From Candidatus Delongbacteria bacterium (GTDB taxonomy: Bacteria > UBA4055): a stretch of DNA of 9,939 nucleotides. The number at the start of each line of letters is the position of its first letter. Position 1 is the first letter of the stretch. The DNA lies in the NCBI GenBank assembly GCA_003477045.1, contig DMTS01000194.1, positions 16,501 to 26,439 on the forward strand, written 5' to 3'. Below, one piece after another: positions 7,629 through 9,939 of the stretch. Below the pieces are notes generated by a model, which saw only the letters and a program-made list of their open reading frames with translations, was not told the origin of the DNA and searched no databases. A program made the translations under genes and the position numbers.

Positions 7629-9939
7629 TTACTCCTCAATTGTAAATTCAATAATTTGATTTTTTATTGATAATTTATTATCGAAAGGATGAGCATTTCC
7701 GTAATGTTTATCCCATTCGTAAGCTGCATGGTTGCCTAATTGACCCAAACGATACTGATAGATTAATCGCGCAGCTGATATATGCTCAGAATATTGATCA
7801 AATTCATAGTTGTCAAAAAATTCAAAATCTATTTTAAAAGAATACTTTACTTTCTTACAGCATGGTATTTTATTGTATTCAACTATTCTAACTGATGTTG
7901 TCCCTCGCATGCCATGAAAAGCACCTGTCAAACGGTCATACCCACCCCCTTCGAAAATTGGATGGCTTATTTTAAAATTATCTTTTATATCCAATGGTAA
8001 AGCAGCATTTTCCCAAAAGAATATTTTTTCTTCAGCACTCTTTTTTAGTTCACTTTTATATTCATCTAAAACAACTTGAAAAGATCTTTTATATTTAGCT
8101 TTACTCGTAACAGCGTGTTGATTTAAGCTACTTAACTCTACTGGCTCTGTACCAAAGGGATTCCCTCCCGAATAATACCATTCTAAAAATAATGCACCTT
8201 CTACACATCCTTTTGTCAAAAGTTTGGCAATTGCGCCTCTAAGTAAAAAGTCTGCCATCCATTCTCCATATCGTTCAGCATCTACATCCGATTTAGATAT
8301 ATTATTAGCATCTGTAAAATACTGATTATTTTCTTTTAATTGATTATTAAGATTATCAAAATCAACTTTGGAAATATTTCCATCGGATTTAACTTCAACA
8401 TAATTTGCCAATGAATAGTTTCTGCTTAATTTTTGCAGTAGTAATTCTTCAACTAAATAGTATTTATTTACATTATAGATAAAATTGTCCCCGGCTGTAG
8501 ATGCCATCGCCCTATTATACCCTTCCCAACTATTTCCGACTTCTTGTTCTAATTTGTAAATAGCTTCTATCCACTCAGGATTGTACCTGTCGAATCCGCT
8601 ATTTGACAGCTCCCTATTAAAATCAAACTCAAACCTTGAATCCTGTATTTTCATCATGTCGAAGCGGATCGTTTCATTTGCAGGCGGTGCTGTAGAATAA
8701 ATTCTTATACTGCCTCTGCCGCCGGATCTGATTATGCCTGCAGGCCCTTCTTCGGCAAGGATTAAGAACTTCTTGTAGCCTGCCGTATAACTATCTTCGC
8801 CTGGCAGTTTTGTTTTTATTGGCCCCCATAAATCGCTTGCTCCGACTTTAAGCATATAGAGAGGAGCTATCATATCGTTGTTGGATATGTTCGTGATCTC
8901 CATTGAGCTTTCAAACCCTCTGCCGCCTCTTACATCCTCAGGTATATTCTTATATTCAAGATAGCCGCGATTGTTTGATGTTTCAACTGTAAATATGCCC
9001 GGTAAAGCTTTTACTAATGAATCAGGTACAAGGTACATTGAATCCGGAACTGAGATCTTCGAGTCTATTTCCGATACATATAAGCTATCATAAGTAAATT
9101 CATACCTGCTCATATCCAGAACTAGTACTGCATCATAATTTCCCTGATCGGCTCCTCTTAGGTCAAATGTTGCATACAGTTCTGTGGCATCGGTGTAGTA
9201 TGTTGCTTTAGCTGAGATCGTTTTATTTATGCCGCTGCCGCTTTTTATCAGCTTCGGTTTTACTCCGTAGTCTAAGCCGGTGCCCGTCATCTTTATCGTC
9301 AATTCTCCGCCGTTACCGCCTTTCTGCTGATCTATATACAGAAGCTCAAATCCCAATAAGCTTGCATCTATAGTTATATCCTGAATATCGGCATCCTGAT
9401 AATTATTTTTAACCATCAGATAATATATCCCGGGCAGTGTGTTCGGTACGATGATTTCCTGCTTAGGTGAGTATGGGTTGTTAAAACTTTTGTCGTAATT
9501 GCTTAAAGTGGGCATTGAGCCGTATTTGAGGTACATTTCATTGAATGTGCCTGTGTCACTTTTGGAGTTTTTCGTGTACTTCCTGTCGAGCTGTATTCGC
9601 AATGATACTCCCGAAGTGTCGGGAACGGTGATCTGATAATATTTTACACCTTCTCTCGTTAGAGTATCTTCTGTCCTTGAGCCTATCACTATCTCTGGTA
9701 GCGTAACGGTAAAAGGGTTGTCCGACGGGCATATATTATTCGCCATCTTAAGTGAATCATTTATATTTTCTCTGATGCTTAAAGTGATATTTGTCCTGAC
9801 TATTAAGTAATATGAGCCTGGTTCAAGCCCGGGGAGCATATCGGTTATACTGTCTTTTGAATCCGATGTCGGATTTCCTTTAGAATCCGTCGGTATTACT
9901 CTTGTTAAATCAGCTTGTGTTGTAATAATTTCTTTGGTA
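7629..9939 (-). CDS. gene A: large multidomain surface protein with AT-rich, toxin-like C-terminal module (5' end outside window)
   Basis: The frame is open to the right edge, so at least 769 residues are present and the true start is outside. The ATG at 9837-9839 falls inside a repeated domain (TDMLPGLEPGSYYLIV) and is not the start. Numbering from that Met: end of one PPC-like beta domain (to ~25); a second PPC-like domain (~45-160: YYQITVPDTSGVSLRIQLD, YLKYGSMPTLSNYD, VPNTLPGIYYLMVKN); an IPT/Ig-like domain (~163-255); a CARDB-like domain (~286-395); a helical linker (~415-445: NPEWIEAIYKLEQEVGNSWEGY); then an unrecognised C-terminal module (~486-736). There is no T9SS tail. The DNA changes from balanced (33 G+C of 60 at 8701-8760) to very AT-rich (12 of 60 at 8041-8100). 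This resembles polymorphic toxins: a conserved stalk with an exchangeable tip (inference). Adhesin without toxicity is the main alternative. Confidence 0.92.
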   Translation of the reverse strand, partial: TKEIITTQADLTRVIPTDSKGNPTSDSKDSITDMLPGLEPGSYYLIVRTNITLSIRENINDSLKMANNICPSDNPFTVTLPEIVIGSRTEDTLTREGVKYYQITVPDTSGVSLRIQLDRKYTKNSKSDTGTFNEMYLKYGSMPTLSNYDKSFNNPYSPKQEIIVPNTLPGIYYLMVKNNYQDADIQDITIDASLLGFELLYIDQQKGGNGGELTIKMTGTGLDYGVKPKLIKSGSGINKTISAKATYYTDATELYATFDLRGADQGNYDAVLVLDMSRYEFTYDSLYVSEIDSKISVPDSMYLVPDSLVKALPGIFTVETSNNRGYLEYKNIPEDVRGGRGFESSMEITNISNNDMIAPLYMLKVGASDLWGPIKTKLPGEDSYTAGYKKFLILAEEGPAGIIRSGGRGSIRIYSTAPPANETIRFDMMKIQDSRFEFDFNRELSNSGFDRYNPEWIEAIYKLEQEVGNSWEGYNRAMASTAGDNFIYNVNKYYLVEELLLQKLSRNYSLANYVEVKSDGNISKVDFDNLNNQLKENNQYFTDANNISKSDVDAERYGEWMADFLLRGAIAKLLTKGCVEGALFLEWYYSGGNPFGTEPVELSSLNQHAVTSKAKYKRSFQVVLDEYKSELKKSAEEKIFFWENAALPLDIKDNFKISHPIFEGGGYDRLTGAFHGMRGTTSVRIVEYNKIPCCKKVKYSFKIDFEFFDNYEFDQYSEHISAARLIYQYRLGQLGNHAAYEWDKHYGNAHPFDNKLSIKNQIIEFTIEE
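7632..7637 (-). promoter_or_regulatory. ribosome binding site of gene B, inside the last codons of gene A
   Basis: The two final sense codons of A, GAG GAG, form GAGGAG, 8 bases before ATG 7621-7623 of B. The stop TAA and 5 bases separate the genes. Ribosomes ending A are placed to start B, so the two products should be made together. Confidence 0.8.
7632..8384 (-). other. putative exchangeable C-terminal effector module of gene A
   Basis: Residues ~486-736 (from the internal Met). A helical front half (DVDAERYGEWMADFLLRGAI, then EYKSELKKSAEEKIFFWENA) leads to a compact end: GGYDRLTGAFHGMRG (632-646), CC (660-661), strands VKYSFKIDFEFFDNYEFD (664-681), helix from 686 with HISAARLIYQYRLGQLG, then WDKHYGNAHPFD (709-720) and a last strand. 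Clustered His, Asp, Tyr and Trp residues could form an active site. I cannot name a family. The AT-rich DNA and position at the protein end fit a transferred toxin tip, but this is inference. Confidence 0.4.

Noticed and set aside
9837..9839. ATG as the start of gene A
   Set aside because: The frame is open for 33 more codons to the window edge, and the Met falls in the repeated 'LPGLEPGSYYLIV' strand, so the gene continues beyond the window.
249..9939. tRNA, rRNA, CRISPR array or insertion sequence
   Set aside because: No clover-leaf, no spaced direct repeats and no transposase frame or terminal inverted repeats were visible. The strand is almost fully occupied by four coding frames.

Overview
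The window looks like part of a chromosome from a moderately AT-rich bacterium of the Fibrobacterota-Chlorobiota-Bacteroidota (FCB) superphylum. The main clue is the C-terminal tail of the largest protein. It carries the NYPNPFNPTT motif and ends in a lysine-rich KKMVMVK strand, which marks cargo of the type IX secretion system (T9SS). This exact form of the motif is common in Ignavibacteria, Kapabacteria and Calditrichota-like lineages. I cannot place the organism more precisely from the sequence alone.

Layout: a short 3' end of an unrecognised rightward gene (1-123) meets the 3' end of a leftward run of four genes. Read in transcription order on the minus strand, these are: (A) a large multidomain surface protein, cut by the right edge of the window (9939-7629); (B) a 338-aa protein with one membrane anchor (7623-6607); (C) a 184-aa protein with three membrane segments (6591-6037); and (D) a 1913-aa secreted protein (5990-249). 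Gaps between them are 5, 15 and 45 bases. B, C and D each have a good Shine-Dalgarno sequence, and the one for B lies inside the last two codons of A. They look like one transcription unit. Apart from the 125-base convergent gap at 124-248 the strip is almost fully coding. I saw no tRNA, rRNA, CRISPR array, insertion sequence or strong terminator.

Protein D runs: signal peptide, Asp-rich linker, a conserved 'DPNDIIGP' domain (DUF7619-like), an FN3-like domain, three cadherin/Ig-like repeats, an M6 (InhA-like) metallopeptidase-type domain, a long beta-solenoid, an alpha-helical repeat and a T9SS sorting tail. The M6-type domain keeps the family's flanking motifs, but where HExxH should stand it reads QQLAQ, so it appears to be a dead peptidase. 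Protein A shows pre-peptidase-like (PPC), IPT/Ig-like and CARDB-like domains, then a sharp change to AT-rich DNA that encodes an unrecognised C-terminal module. That AT-rich character continues through B, C and the first ~90 codons of D.

Main hypothesis (inference): A and D are the head and tail of a family of giant surface proteins, separated by an AT-rich cassette. The cassette would hold a polymorphic-toxin-like C-terminal tip on A and two membrane-anchored neighbours (B, C) as candidate immunity or accessory proteins. No database search was possible, so domain names rest on motif recognition and the proposed system is untested.
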